From Zantedeschia hybrid cultivar (lineage: Eukaryota; Streptophyta; Magnoliopsida; Alismatales; Araceae): a DNA stretch of 64,000 bases. A program made the translations under genes and the position numbers. The notes below the pieces were generated by a model that was given only the letters and a program-made list of their open reading frames with translations, did not search any database and was not told the DNA's origin. Where the stretch lies: positions 9,596,001-9,660,000 of the forward strand of contig JARZZO010000011.1 of the NCBI GenBank assembly GCA_030544215.1, written 5' to 3'. This document shows positions 25,001-36,216 of the stretch, one piece after another; position 1 is the first letter of the stretch; the number at the start of each line of letters is the position of its first letter.

Positions 25001-28000
25001 GAAACCATGTTCTTGCCAAGCTCGTCGCCATAATCTTGTAAGCAACTGTTTATCTTGTGGCAAAATAGTTTGTGAACAGGAAGGTGAGGGACCATGTAGC
25101 TTCTGTGGTGCACTTGTGTTAAGAGAAGGAAGTACTTATGCTGGGCTTGAGGGCACTATGTCTTTGCTTTCTGACGCTGAAGCAAGTGCTGAAGCCTTTG
25201 CTAAAAGGCTGGTAGAATATGACAGGAATTCTGCTGCTCGCACTACAGTCATTGATGACCAAAGTGACTATTATGAGATGGAGGGAAATAGCTGGCTGTC
25301 AAAAGAGGTATTTTGGTTCAGCCTTCAGATTTTTATTTCTGACGTTATATGGCAAAAATGCTGTTGATCTTTTATCATGGGAGTGCATAAAATGGAAGCT
25401 GACTGTTTAACATTTTATCTATTAAACTCTTTTGTGCCTAAAATGGAAGCTGACTGTTTAACTTTTATCTATTAAATTCTTTTGCTTTTGGTGAATGCTT
25501 TTTTTGGTCTTGGACATATAAGATAAACCTTTATGAACATGAAGGAATATTTTCATACTCCACATGTTGTCACATGTGGATGTTAGTGCACCCTTTAACC
25601 AACAAAACCCATTTTAATTCCTTATTTACATGCCATGCACGGTCTGGTTGCAAGATTCACCATCAGAAGAAAATGCGCCTGACTACTGGTGGGGCTTCAG
25701 AGTCAAAATGAAGAGACAGAAACATTGGGAGGAGATGGAACTCTTGAGCTTAGGTAGACAAGATTTGAAGATCCTTGTTGTGCTATCCTTATATTGAACA
25801 GCTGGAATGAGAAACTAAATCAAAAATTAGTTTTGATCAACTAACTATCTAAAATCAGAGTGTATTTCCATGTTCACATGTATGCGAATGCACAAATAAC
25901 ACATTGCTGTCATAGAATTAGAAACTGTTCAAAATGTACCTGAATGTCTGAACCAGATGAACTAAACTGGGACTGTTGATTCAAGTTCTGGCACCTCTAA
26001 ACTGATTGTTTCAGGATTGGCCTGAGCTGGTCCTGATTCATTGCACATATAAAAAAAAGTATATGAGTAAACTCATGGTTTATTCTCCTTTCTGGCCAGC
26101 TTCTATCAACATGCATCTACCTACCTATGTGTTATTACATATACATATTAACCTTCATATTCTACTTTAATAGGCTTAATTGCATGGCCGAATTCTGTTA
26201 AAAATTTATCATATATTGCATTTTATACATCTTAGGGGATCCACATTATGTACTTCCAAAACAACATAAACCAAATTTGAAGATTTGAATATATTCATAA
26301 TAACATCCTAATATCATCATCTCTGTCACAATTCAAATTATGCTATCCTTGAATAACAAGGCCTATGAAGTGCCCTGTTCTCATGCATTTTTGGATTTTA
26401 TTAACCAGAAGTTCTCAATTGGAACCTAAACCTTATATTACAATATTGTACACTGACCTTAGTATGTTTTACTGGTGCAATGCCATTGAATAAATAATCA
26501 CATATCATGTGTGCAGCAAAGATCATCTTACTTTTTTCGTGCATGCTTGCAGGCCTACTCAGAGTCAAGTTTACAAACACTCTTTAGCTACAAGAAGCAA
26601 TACAATGTTGACCGTTTCAACATCATATTAAACAATCTAAAATCCAGAAAAAATTAAAAAAATCTTGCTCTTGAACTACAGAAAGAGAGACATGCCTGTG
26701 AAGTAAATCAATGCACCCATGATCATGGAATTCCGGCACGGATCAGGAGACTGGATCGGGACCAGCCGATCGGGATCGGATCGGCCGGAATTGGCTGAAA
26801 TTGGCCGGAACCATCCGAGATCGGCTGATTCTGCATTCCATGCCCATGATCCAACCAATTGGAGGAGAATCAATAGCTTCTTTCTCAGGAGCAATTTGTC
26901 TTTCAAGGATGCAGCAACAGCTCTCTATTGTACTACATTGTACAAGGGTGCCTTGCTTGTCTCACCTTTCTCCCTACCATCGCATGTCTTTGTCAAATAA
27001 CTCCACTGGGCAGGCTCAAATTTCCAGATATTATAAATACTGAAGTTCATCAACCTCCATGAAGAAGTGAATCTTCTCCCTACTAGTATTGGCATATAAA
27101 CATACTAGTAGACCCTGACAGAATCGGCCGATTCTGCATTCCATGCCCATGATCCAACCAATTGGAGGAGAATCAATAGGCTTCTTTCTCAGGAGCAATT
27201 TGTCTTTCAAGGATGCAGCAACAGCTCTCTATTGTACTGCATTGTACAAGGGTGCCTTGCTTGTCTCACCTTTCTCCCTACCATCGCATGTCTTTGTCAA
27301 ATAACTCCACTGGGCAGGCTCAAATTTCCAGATATTATAAATACTGAAGTTCATCAACCTCCATGAAGAAGTGAATCTTCTCCCTACTTGTATTGGCATA
27401 TAAACAGACTAGTAGACCCTGACAGAGCAGAATGCACAAGTTGGATATTTTTGAAAAAGATATGACAAGTCTTAATTGCTATCATTTTGTTATGTAAGCA
27501 TAATTTGTGCATGCCATTGAAAATACATGAATTTTGTTGCTTTGTTAGAGGTCTGGCAGCCACATATCTTGAATCATGAACGTAATTCAACATTTTCTTC
27601 TTGGCGAGGGGGTTATCTTAGTAGGATAGAAAATTAGTAAGATAAAAAAACTTGGATCAATAATGTGAAGCTTTAATTTTTCACCTCTGAGCATGACTAG
27701 TCTTAATTGTTTGTTATATTTTTATAAACATACGTGGAATTTGTTGTTGGATTTCTTGATGATTGATTACTGTCTAGGGAATGAGGTTATGTTGGTGGAC
27801 TACAGTCTGATGCTCCCTTGCAGCATGGCAGCTTATGGCTTGAATGTATGATTTGTAGGAGGCCATTTGAGTCCTGAAATGGAAGGTCATCTTATATTTA
27901 TGTCCATATGTAACTCTTAATAAGTCAAGAGTGTTTAATTTGCCTAATTTTCTGGCCTGCTACGATGACTTAGTTGTGTTAATTGTCAACATAATATAAC

Positions 28001-28227
28001 ACTCATTTTATGGGTTTTTGGACTTTGATCCCTATAAATACAGTGTATTATGAAAAATTCCCCATTTCTGGGATATGTAGGTTTTAATCCTCATGTATTT
28101 CAACCTTTTTGACCTTTTAATCTTTACTTCTGTCGCATTTAATAACCTAACTATAGCTAAGCATGAGCTAATATTAACTAGGTTAGTAAATGAACCCCTC
28201 TCTCTTCTTCTTCTTCTTCCTCCTCCT

Positions 28228-28296
<69 letters not shown>

Positions 28297-30720
28297 AACA
28301 ACAACAACAACACCACCACCCTCCCCAACCCCAAAATAATCCACGTTCAATGGGCTGGTGCACCTGTGCAACGAGCAATGGGCAGTCCAGGCCGAAGTAA
28401 TGGACTATGCCTGGACATCCTTTGTCCCCTTTCTTTTAATTTTTATTATTATAAAGGGTAATTAGACCATTTTAGATATTTTTCTTTGTCTGATTCCAAG
28501 ATTCAATGAAGATCCTTATCTTTTTTAGATATTTTTTATTTGTCTGATTCCAAGATTCAATGAAGATCCTTATCTTTCAGACAGTTAAAGTTGTTAACTG
28601 GAGGGACTTATTTTAACAAGTGTTAAGCTTTAAGGGATTAATATTTAAATATACCAGATACAGTGAATTATTCATAATTCACTATATTTACAGGATCAAC
28701 ATCTAAAAAAACTCATTTTATTTTCACCTAAGATTAGCATTAGGTTCAATTCGGTTGGTTTTATTATTGAGCCCTTGCCTTTTACCTAGGGCTGCAACTT
28801 TGGGTGGGTCAACCCGAATCTGAGCAGACCAACCTGACAGTTGGATCGGGTTGATTGGGTTGGGTTGGGTTTGGGTCAAGCGTCTTTCAACCCGACCTTG
28901 GATGGGTTGGGATTCGGCCAATGATAACTTAGATCACTAGAATATATTTCATTTAATTTTGTTTACAATATTGACAAAGATGTTCTCAAGTAGTAGCTAT
29001 GTAATTATGTTTGTACCTTCTTTTTTTATTACTTTGTTTAGGTAGATAGATAAATTCATTCATATCCTTGTACATGGAATTTTGATAGTAAGAAAGAAAA
29101 GTTAAAAATGTAGACTTCAGGATAGAACCTGACTCAACCCAACCCGATGAAGGTTGGGTTACTTGGGTTGGGCCATTGTTGGATGGGTTGGGTCGGGGTT
29201 GAGGAGGTTGGGTTGGGTTAGGGTTAGGGTTGAGAGGTCTCTTACATGGGTTGGGTTAGGGTTGACCTCAACCCAACCCAAGTTGTAGCCTTACATACTA
29301 GTGAACAATATTTCTTGTCATGGCATCTTCATAATCTAACAAAGGTTTTGTCTTTTTGCTCTTTCACATCTATCTATCAGGAAAAGGATCTTCTGGCTCA
29401 AAAGTTAAAGGAAAAACAGGAGGAAGAAGAAAGACGGAAGAAAAAAGTTGTCATGACCTTTGATCTTGTTGGGCGCAAGGTTGTACTAATGCCTCTCTTT
29501 GACTAAAATAGCTTAGTTGAGTGACAGCTTCATCGCATTTATGGTCACTCAACCTTTAGAATCATTATTATGCTTCTTTTTGTTATGTTAAAACTGCTTT
29601 TTCTATTATTGATTTATCTATCACTCCTGCATTCATAAAAGCAGATGGTTGGATGCTCAAGCCTCTTAATTTCCAATACTAAAACGTATGGGTTTGGTTG
29701 GCATCTACGTATATTTTGCATGCAAGCCAAAATACAGAAAATATTACTGCCCTATGCTCGGAATTTTTAGTAGTTCTGTCTGTTCTGAAGCATCATACTT
29801 CAATTGTTCTCGGGTAGGCAAGTTCTAAGTTCATCAGGATTGAATATTAGTCATATTTTGATATTTGACAAGTTCATGCCTTTATTATCATCATAAACAT
29901 TACCTGTATTCTTTTCAGAGCTTGAAGGTGATTCTCTGTCCTAGATAATCACCTTACAGCACCTTTAGTTAAAATGCCATCAGCTACTTTAGGTTATTCT
30001 TTGTAGGTTTCCTTCTATAAGCTTAAATTTTATCTTGCTTGCTTATTCCTTTTTTCAATCTTTTATGTCTACAGTAGCATAAACCATAAGCCCCACCTTT
30101 GCAAGAGACCACCCAGCCCAGCTACTTAAAAATTGACCCTTAAAGCCCACCAAGGCCACTACATTCTTCAACTCCCCTATCAGTGTCAATTCAAACGAAC
30201 TCTCCTGCTTCAGTTTGATCTCTTACGATTGGTTTATCTACCACGCACGGTACACGTGAGATATTCTATGTTTTGTTGTACCATTGTTGTATTTGCTGTA
30301 CCTCTTTCTCATCATGTCCATGTACTAATTATCTACCATCCCATGTGTGAATCGGTTTTTCAGGTGTTGGTGAATAAAGCTTCTCAGCTGGAGTCGGAGC
30401 ACGGAATCTTGAGACCGCTTGAAAATAGAGAATCTCACCGTATACAACCAAATCCAACAGCCAGACTTAAGCCCATTTTTGTAGATACATCGTCCCTTAG
30501 GAAGTCGGACAAAGGGAAGCAGAAAACTAGGTTATCGAAAGGTTTATGCCTTGAGATAAGTGGACGTGTGCAGCACGATTCAAGTGGGTTGCAGGGCATC
30601 ATCACAGATGGTCTTAACGGTGGTAGATCTTCGGATAAAAGTTCTTGGGAAGGTCCATTGGTCGGCACCATTCCGCATGGCCAAGACGACAGTCACGAGT
30701 GTTCTCTTGATTATAATTGA
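22058..30720 (+). CDS. TRIP4: TRIP4/ASC-1-like zinc-finger protein, 4 exons
   Basis: Exons 22058-22207, 24651-25307, 29381-29479 and 30364-30720 join in phase 0 at GT..AG sites to give 420 residues. The N-terminus (GEWLERALLELAGKIETGL, then SYCELAPPEDAREYL) and NIIGEEASQDVVQEYLHRRG are the conserved TRIP4 start, with the first intron between Val50 and Asn51. Residues about 170-205 form the C2HC5-type zinc finger (CSCQARRHNLVSNCLSCG, then C191, C199, C202). A Lys/Glu-rich helix follows (LAQKLKEKQEEEERRKKK), then RPLENRESHRIQPNP and KGLCLEISGRVQHD near the end. The protein stops before any ASCH domain, which animal TRIP4 has. In animals TRIP4 is part of the ASC-1 complex (transcription coactivation, ribosome quality control). 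The plant role is not settled. The ATG choice is supported by homology and lies directly after a (GA)n leader. The introns are large (2.4, 4.1 and 0.9 kb) and rich in repeats. Confidence 0.92.
23032..23089. repeat. 28-bp tandem duplication in TRIP4 intron 1
   Basis: Two adjacent copies of a 28-bp unit beginning aagtataattctatgtagct, at 23032 and 23060. Confidence 0.9.
25388..25488. repeat. 51-bp tandem duplication in TRIP4 intron 2
   Basis: Two adjacent near-identical copies of a unit beginning taaaatggaagctgactgtt, at 25388 and 25439. The start lies about 80 bp after the exon 2 donor. Confidence 0.9.
26821..27426. repeat. 303-bp tandem duplication in TRIP4 intron 2
   Basis: Two head-to-tail copies, 26821-27123 and 27124-27426, nearly identical (for example tcggctgattctgcattcc against tcggccgattctgcattcc). 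The junction sequence acccctgacaga-like end is also seen at the end of copy 2. The low divergence points to a recent duplication. It has no coding content. Confidence 0.9.
28198..28322. repeat. Compound microsatellite (CTT/CCT/CT/CA/CAA/CAC) in TRIP4 intron 2
   Basis: Successive runs of TTC, TCC, (CT)n of about 20 units, (CA)n of about 13 units, (CAA)n and (CAC)n. Short ORFs overlapping it are simple-sequence artefacts. Confidence 0.95.
28471..28577. repeat. 53-bp tandem duplication in TRIP4 intron 2
   Basis: Two adjacent copies of a unit containing tgtctgattccaagattcaa, starting at 28471 and 28524. Confidence 0.9.
28787..29293. mobile_element. hAT-like MITE in TRIP4 intron 2
   Basis: Starts TAGGGCTGCAACTTTGGGTG and ends with the complement CAACCCAAGTTGTAGCCTTA, both of hAT-like TAGGGNTG form. 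The subterminal arms are rich in GGGTTG/CAACCC motifs, including a telomere-like gggttagggttagggtt at about 29214-29231. No clear 8-bp target duplication was found. It lies about 90 bp upstream of exon 3. Confidence 0.65.
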
Positions 30721-32136
30721 GGGTTACAAGTACAGTTCACTGGTCTGCATGTCAAAGGGAATAACTCTTGGGTGTAATGGCTGGAGCCTTTCCAAACAAC
30801 AGAAGCAGTGAATTGTTTCTGCAACTTCCATTTTTAACATCTCGATTGGGAAGAGTGGCATGTAGTTTCACCATATGATGATACTGCGGTTGGAAAGTAA
30901 GCCGGGTTTTTTGTGTAGCCCCTGAAATTAGATGCAATGATTTGATATTTTCACTTCACTCGTATGAAATGCAAGTTCCCTGCATAATTCATAGGATCAA
31001 ATAAGGTGGGTTCCCCCGTTTGGTGTGGGGATGGTTTACGCTCGTTTGATGCTTTGAAGGAAGAACGAATAATAAGGTTATCTATGTCTGGTTCGGTTAT
31101 CACTTATCAGCCTTTCGTCCCGATGTCTAAAACTTGTTCTTCTTCGATTTTGGTGGTATTTTACATATGTGCTGTATATTATTCTTTGATAACAAAATCT
31201 TACAGATATCTTAAGGTGGTACCCCTACCATGGAAAGAGAAAATACTCCACCAAGGTTCCGTTCGATACCCATGTAACTTGCATTATGTGCAAAGGTTTT
31301 TCAGAAAAGTTAATCACAATATAGATGCCAAAATTTGGATTTGGTGAGAGCGTATTTTGATTCTTTGAAGTTTTTTGAATCACTGAATAACTTACTGATC
31401 ATTTTTTTGAAAAACTGTAACAAATTTTACCCTGTACTAAATGCACCACATGGAACCAGGAAGAGATCATAGGTGCTTGATCGTTCTTCTCTGAGCGTAA
31501 ATCTTGTTGCATTTCTCAGACAAACAAATTCGTTCGTAATTTATTCATCAAGAACAGTGTTATTACAAATGAGTCCATCAACGTAACTAGTCCGCGTACT
31601 CATCTACATGATGCGGAGAAAGATTCGAACACATTTTCCTGAAATCAAGATTAATTGTAATAAGTTACACATGGTTACTCGTGGTTACACAATATTTTGG
31701 TTCTTTTTTATGCTCAATTGAAAGTCTAAAATAAGAGTGTTTTCTTACACTGGAGAAAAAAGTGAGCTTGGTAAAAAAATAAAATAAAAAAAATTAACTA
31801 ACTAAAATTAGCTATATTATCTTGTAAAAATGTGCTAAGGTAACTGTTAACTAAATTTCGACATCTAGTATGCAAAATGTTAAATTATCATATAACATTA
31901 CAATTTTACACAATTTCTTTGTTCTCTTTTTGGTTTCTACCATTCTAAGCTAATGAGAGAGAGAGAGAGATCCTCCTGGAGAGAAAACATTACCAAATTA
32001 AGATCACTTACACCTTGAGAAAAACAATAACAAAATTAAGATCACTTGCAAATGATCAGAAGTACTAAGCTGATCGCAAGTTGGAAAAATGGTTTCAGTT
32101 TGTGGGACGAACAGAACGGAGACCACCACTTGTACT
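30721..32136. other. Convergent intergenic region, TRIP4 and DUF751 3' flanks
   Basis: Holds the 3' untranslated regions of two convergent genes. A (GA)n run occurs at about 31957-31971. No additional gene was seen. Confidence 0.5.
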
Positions 32137-32748
32137 TCAATTGGCATAGTCGTAGGAGAACTCATTGATGCCGACCATGAAGCTGAGCACCTGCGACAGG
32201 AGGTAGAAGCTGCCCCCCAGGAGGATGAGCAGGAGGATGGCTGAGATGGGGTTCTTGAGCAGCTCTACGAGGGGCTGGAGGATGGTGTAGATGGCGCCCG
32301 TGCTCACCGTCAGGGCGTACACCCCATACCTCCTCACGTTGTCCCAGAACTCCTCCACGAGCGGCCCCTCCGGACCCAACGCCAGCGCCTCCTTCCCATC
32401 CGCCAGGAACAGCACCGCTGCTGCAATCCCAAGGGTGGCCGCAGCCAGGGCCACCGGCCGCCTGGAGTGCCCATCTGAAGTAGTAGTAGAAGTGGAGGAG
32501 GGGAAGACTTCACAGGCCTCCTCTTCTGGGGCTGATGGGGCCGTGGTTGGAGATCTTGTGGTGTTGGTGGTTCTGTGGTAGAGTGCCTTGGTGGAGGAGG
32601 AGAATGGCCGCCTTGCTGCTGCTGCTGCCGAGGAGAAGTCTGGACTTGGGAAGATGGTGATGGGGTGGGGGTGAGGGGTGGTGACCTGCCTTGGGAGCAG
32701 GCGATGGCAGGGGAGCCTCAGGTTGGGAGCAGAGCAACAGCACTTCAT
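32137..32748 (-). CDS. DUF751 (Ycf33-type) plastid membrane protein
   Basis: Intronless 203-residue ORF. Residues 1 to about 95 are rich in Ser, Thr, Pro and Ala with few acidic residues, a plastid transit peptide pattern. A hydrophobic stretch (about 99-117) ends at EALALGPEG, resembling a thylakoid processing site. Residues 133-195 (EFWDNVRRYGVYALTVSTGA, then LLKNPISAILLLILLGG and LSFMVG) match the DUF751/Ycf33 family of cyanobacteria and red-algal plastids: a conserved FWDN-RY entry, a G in the first helix, a P-LLK-P turn, a second membrane helix and a terminal MxG. The function of the family is not known. In this plant the gene is nuclear. The ATG at 32746-32748 gives a transit peptide of sensible length. 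A (GA)n leader lies upstream at about 32790-32804 on the minus strand. The assignment is by motif memory. Confidence 0.85.
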   Translation of the reverse strand: MKCCCSAPNLRLPCHRLLPRQVTTPHPHPITIFPSPDFSSAAAAARRPFSSSTKALYHRTTNTTRSPTTAPSAPEEEACEVFPSSTSTTTSDGHSRRPVALAAATLGIAAAVLFLADGKEALALGPEGPLVEEFWDNVRRYGVYALTVSTGAIYTILQPLVELLKNPISAILLLILLGGSFYLLSQVLSFMVGINEFSYDYAN

Positions 32749-33599
32749 TGCTTATGGACTTCTCTGGTTAAGAGGAAGCGGAAGAGAGCATCTCTCTCTC
32801 TCTCTACACCCCACCCTCCGTGTGTGTATGTGTGTGTGGAAGAGGCTGCCTCCCCTTCACCATTTGAGTGGTTCTGCTGCTTCCTCATCACGTACCTTAT
32901 CGTCCGTTGCAATTGCGATCTCTCTTCCAAAAAAATAGTTACAAGTTAAAAGTTTTCCAGTGTTTAAATGGGCTGTTAAAAGGCGGATATTGGACTTTGC
33001 AGCTCATGATTTTCGGCCCATGCTGGAGAGTCCTGTCTCTTCTGGCTGGGTAACTGGTGCGGCCCCTGCTCCAGTATTCCCCTCCTCATTTGCCATGGCT
33101 TCCCATAACCCAAGCAGTGGTGGCTCACGTTTTTGACAATTCACATGGATGTGTGTGTGTGGTTGGCAATTGGACGCCTTGCTTCGTGAGAGAGGTGAGA
33201 GATAATGAGATCGAAGACTTTGGAAGACTTTTGATGCTCCTTTAAGACTTCAGAGTTCACCCTACCGCTTTAGACTCTTAGCCCCTTTTTGGGAACGGAA
33301 TAAGTGGATGGAATAAAAAGTTACTCTGTCACTCATGTTAAAATACCGTTTGACAATTAGAATATTTAGAGAGTTGAATATTTCATCAAAAAATAGAATA
33401 ATTTAATGATTTTTATTCAGAGTCTCTCCTCGAATAAACGAAAAAAGGTGGAATATTCCACCCTCCCGGCTAAAAAATTATTTATTCTCTCCATCTTTTG
33501 CTCAACAGAAAATTGACAAACGAATAACCCATGCGTAAAAGGATATTTTTTCCCAAATTTATTCTATTGCCAAACACGGGTGAGTCCTCGTGTTCCTTC
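32749..33599. other. DUF751 gene upstream region with possible MITE
   Basis: Upstream region of the minus-strand DUF751 gene with CT and TGTG repeats (about 32790-32840). At about 33283-33583 a stretch begins cccctttttgggaacggaat and ends attctattgccaaacacggg, weakly inverted ends suggestive of a MITE. The target duplication is not clear. Confidence 0.4.
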
Positions 33600-34255
33600 T
33601 CTATGAGGTCTACTTATCGAATGATTGCAGATGGAGGATAGCGATACTCGTTTTACAAGCATGTATGGTCGCTCAAGAGCCCTATGAAGGTCAAGGTGCT
33701 GATGTGAAGAATTTCTCATGGCCGAGTACCTACTTGTGATAGAATGGCAAGATTCATAGATAGTTTTCCCACTTTGTGCTGCCTATGTGGAGAGGAGTCC
33801 TGAAAGCATCTCTTGTTTTCCTATTACTTTTCTCAACAGTTGTGGCAATTTTGTTCGGCAAGATGAAGTTACAAGGTAGTCTTTTGGTGCCATTGACTCT
33901 CTTCTTTTTTGGGATGCTTACATTACAGCAAAGACTGATGCCATAGTTATAGTGGTTGATCCCTTATGTTACCTTATGGGCCAGTTGGGGCGAGCGGAAT
34001 AGGAAAATTTTCCACAAGGAAGCTTTAATTCTAGAGCATGTTCGCCTTTTTGTGTCTCATACCATTAGGGAGTGGATTGAAGCATTTTGTTCTCAGGATG
34101 GGAATAAATCATCTTTTTTTTTGAGAGTTGTATCATTTCAGTTCCTTCTGTATAGGGGGAATACATAAGGGTTTTTGTTGTTTACTCTTATTCTTGTACA
34201 TTCTCCTATTTTCATTTAATATTATGGTGGTATCATCCACATTTTAAAAAAATAA
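33600..34255 (+). mobile_element. 3' fragment of an L1-type LINE
   Basis: The plus strand reads ISHGRVPTCDRMARFIDS and LCCLCGEES with a later KHLLFSYYFSQQLWQFC, the zf-RVT zinc-binding block. Then LWASWGERNRKIFHKE (about 33970-34020) is the conserved LINE C-terminal motif, followed by an A-rich end at about 34243-34258. It is a second, shorter LINE, different in sequence from the one at 1270-6725. Stops and frameshifts are present. Confidence 0.8.
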
Positions 34256-34843
34256 AAAATTTGGCCCATGCGGGTGAAGTATATGGTCTGACATTGCTGC
34301 TCCTGCTATGTGGTCTTAAAAAAGTCAAAAAAGTTCAGAAGTAGTTAAAAGTTAAAAAAGACATTAAAAAATGAGTAATACTTATTGCGACACTTTGTGG
34401 ATACTATAATACAATACAAAATCATCTCTTGCAGCCATTGCACACTTTTAACAATGCTGAAATTCAACATTAATGTACACGAGATTTGATCTTTTCCTAA
34501 CAACTTCTAGTCATGAAAATTTTGTTTTTCTTAAAATATTTTCTAGTCCAATAAAAAAGTTTTCTTTTCTAAGAAATAATTATTTTTAGAAACGTCCAAT
34601 ACCTCCTAAATTATGGAATGATCTCAAAAGAGATTGTCAATGAATATTCCCAACCTATGATTGAGTTACAGAATATCTCAACGTTCATCACTAACAATCA
34701 ACCTTTCAATATTTTCAACGACTAACTTGTAGTTCATCATGATACTTAGGAAATATAAACAAATATTAATAATCAAAATTCAATTTCTCATAAACATGAT
34801 AAAAAGTTAGGACGTTTTTAAATGTTATTATTAGTGCCCAATG
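34256..34843. other. AT-rich spacer, no gene seen
   Basis: No domain or repeat of note is visible. It ends at the ATACT target site of the LTR element. Confidence 0.5.
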
Positions 34844-34848
34844 ATACT

Positions 34849-35991
34849 TGATGTAGACTGGATCTATCACGACCGGATCCCGCAAACGGGGATCCGAAAC
34901 AAGGAGGATCCGGAGCCTGTCCGGATCGAGCGGTGACGAGGGGACCCGACGGGGATCCACAACAGGGCGAAGCCGAGGCTATTTCGGAATGAAGAGGATC
35001 CGCCCGCGGGGGGCGCGATCTGCCGCCGGAGCTGCTCTTGGATAGTGAGCCGCTGCTCCTTCGGTCGGACGAAGGCGCGGCGCGAGCAGGAGCTCCTGTC
35101 GGCGGAGCTGTAGACGAGCGTCGGAGCAGAAGCCGGAAAGTCCGAGATCGGACGGGGGGACGGCTTGCTCTCCGACGAGAGGGTCCGAAGGCACCTTCAG
35201 CGCGAGGCCGAGTCTCCTGGCGCGGGGCGACCGACGGGATTGCCCTCGGACGGCGAGTCCGAAGGCTACTTCAGCGTGAGACCGAGTCTCCTGGCGCGGG
35301 GCAGCCGGCGTTCGGCGTCGAGACCGGGGAGAGGAGTCCGAGGTCGGCGGCCGAGACCGACTCGGGGAGGTCGGCGATGATTCGAACCGAGCCCCTGCAG
35401 GAGGGAAAGAAGAAGAAGAACCAGTCAGCAGGAGTCCCGGGCGTCAGCCCTGGGGAACCCCCTCCGACGGTCAAGTTAGCTTCTGAAGAAGATTCGATTC
35501 AGGAAGCAAGAAGAAATAGCTAGAACCCTATTCGGACAGCAGTCCTTTAAGGGGTTTCGGAAGCTTATGGGGGCATCCGTTTTTCCCACCACCTCCTTGG
35601 CCACAAATAGCAGGATACTTATAGCGGAGGGTAGCGGATGGTTAACGGTGGCAGCCGATATAGGACTAAAAGGAGGCTTACTGATAAACCGCCATAGCGT
35701 CTGATCCGCCACCGGAGTGGGCCGGATTCGGCTACCGGGCCGAAGGGGGTTGGGCCGCTGACGGGCCGAAGCCTGCTGGGCCCTGGGCCGCCGTGCTGTT
35801 CCCGGGCCGTAGGCTGGTGGGCCGCTGACGGGCTGAAGCCTGCTGGGCCGGGAGCGACGGGGCCGCTTATGGGCCGAGGGCTGCTGGGCCGCTAACGGGC
35901 TGAAGGCCGCCGGAGGGCCTAATACTGCTACTGTTGGGCTGAATGGGGTTTGGGCCTGCTTCAATGGGCTGAATCGGATTCTGCCGCATCA
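34849..35991 (-). repeat. 3' LTR of the gag-only element
   Basis: 1,143 bp, 99.8% identical by eye to 40996-42138. GC-rich, with many copies of tgctgggcc/gggccgaag-like motifs at 35740-35930. ORFs of 160 residues inside it occur identically in both LTRs and are not considered genes. Confidence 0.95.
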
Positions 35992-36008
35992 CATAGCCCC
36001 CCACTCTT
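35992..36008 (-). other. Polypurine tract
   Basis: On the minus strand, AGAGTGGGGGGCTATGT directly precedes the TGATGCGG start of the 3' LTR. This is the expected plus-strand primer for LTR retrotransposons. Confidence 0.8.
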
Positions 36009-36216
36009 GTCTTCCTCAGTTCTGAGATGGCAAGAGTAAAATCTGAGACCTCCTCGGAGGAGTGATACGGTATATGCTTCGTTTGAAAAACCTTTGCTTT
36101 GTATAAAAAAGCTGCTTCAGGTCGGCCGAGGGCTGTTGGCAAACAGCTTCGTCTAAGGCCGGGACCTTGTCGGAGATACCTTCGTCTTATGTCGAGACTC
36201 GGTGTACATAGAACAC

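Noticed and set aside
28032..28461. ORFs rich in Glu-Arg, Ser-Leu and Thr-His dipeptides
   Set aside because: Translations of the (CT)n/(CA)n microsatellite inside TRIP4 intron 2.
35038..35523. 161-residue plus-strand ORF, also at 41185-41670
   Set aside because: Identical in both LTRs of the element. GC-rich LTR sequence opens long frames by chance, and no domain is recognised.
35476..35964. 162-residue minus-strand ORF in the LTR, also at 41623-42111
   Set aside because: Same reason: it lies wholly in the LTR, is repetitive and Pro/Arg-rich, and has no known domain.
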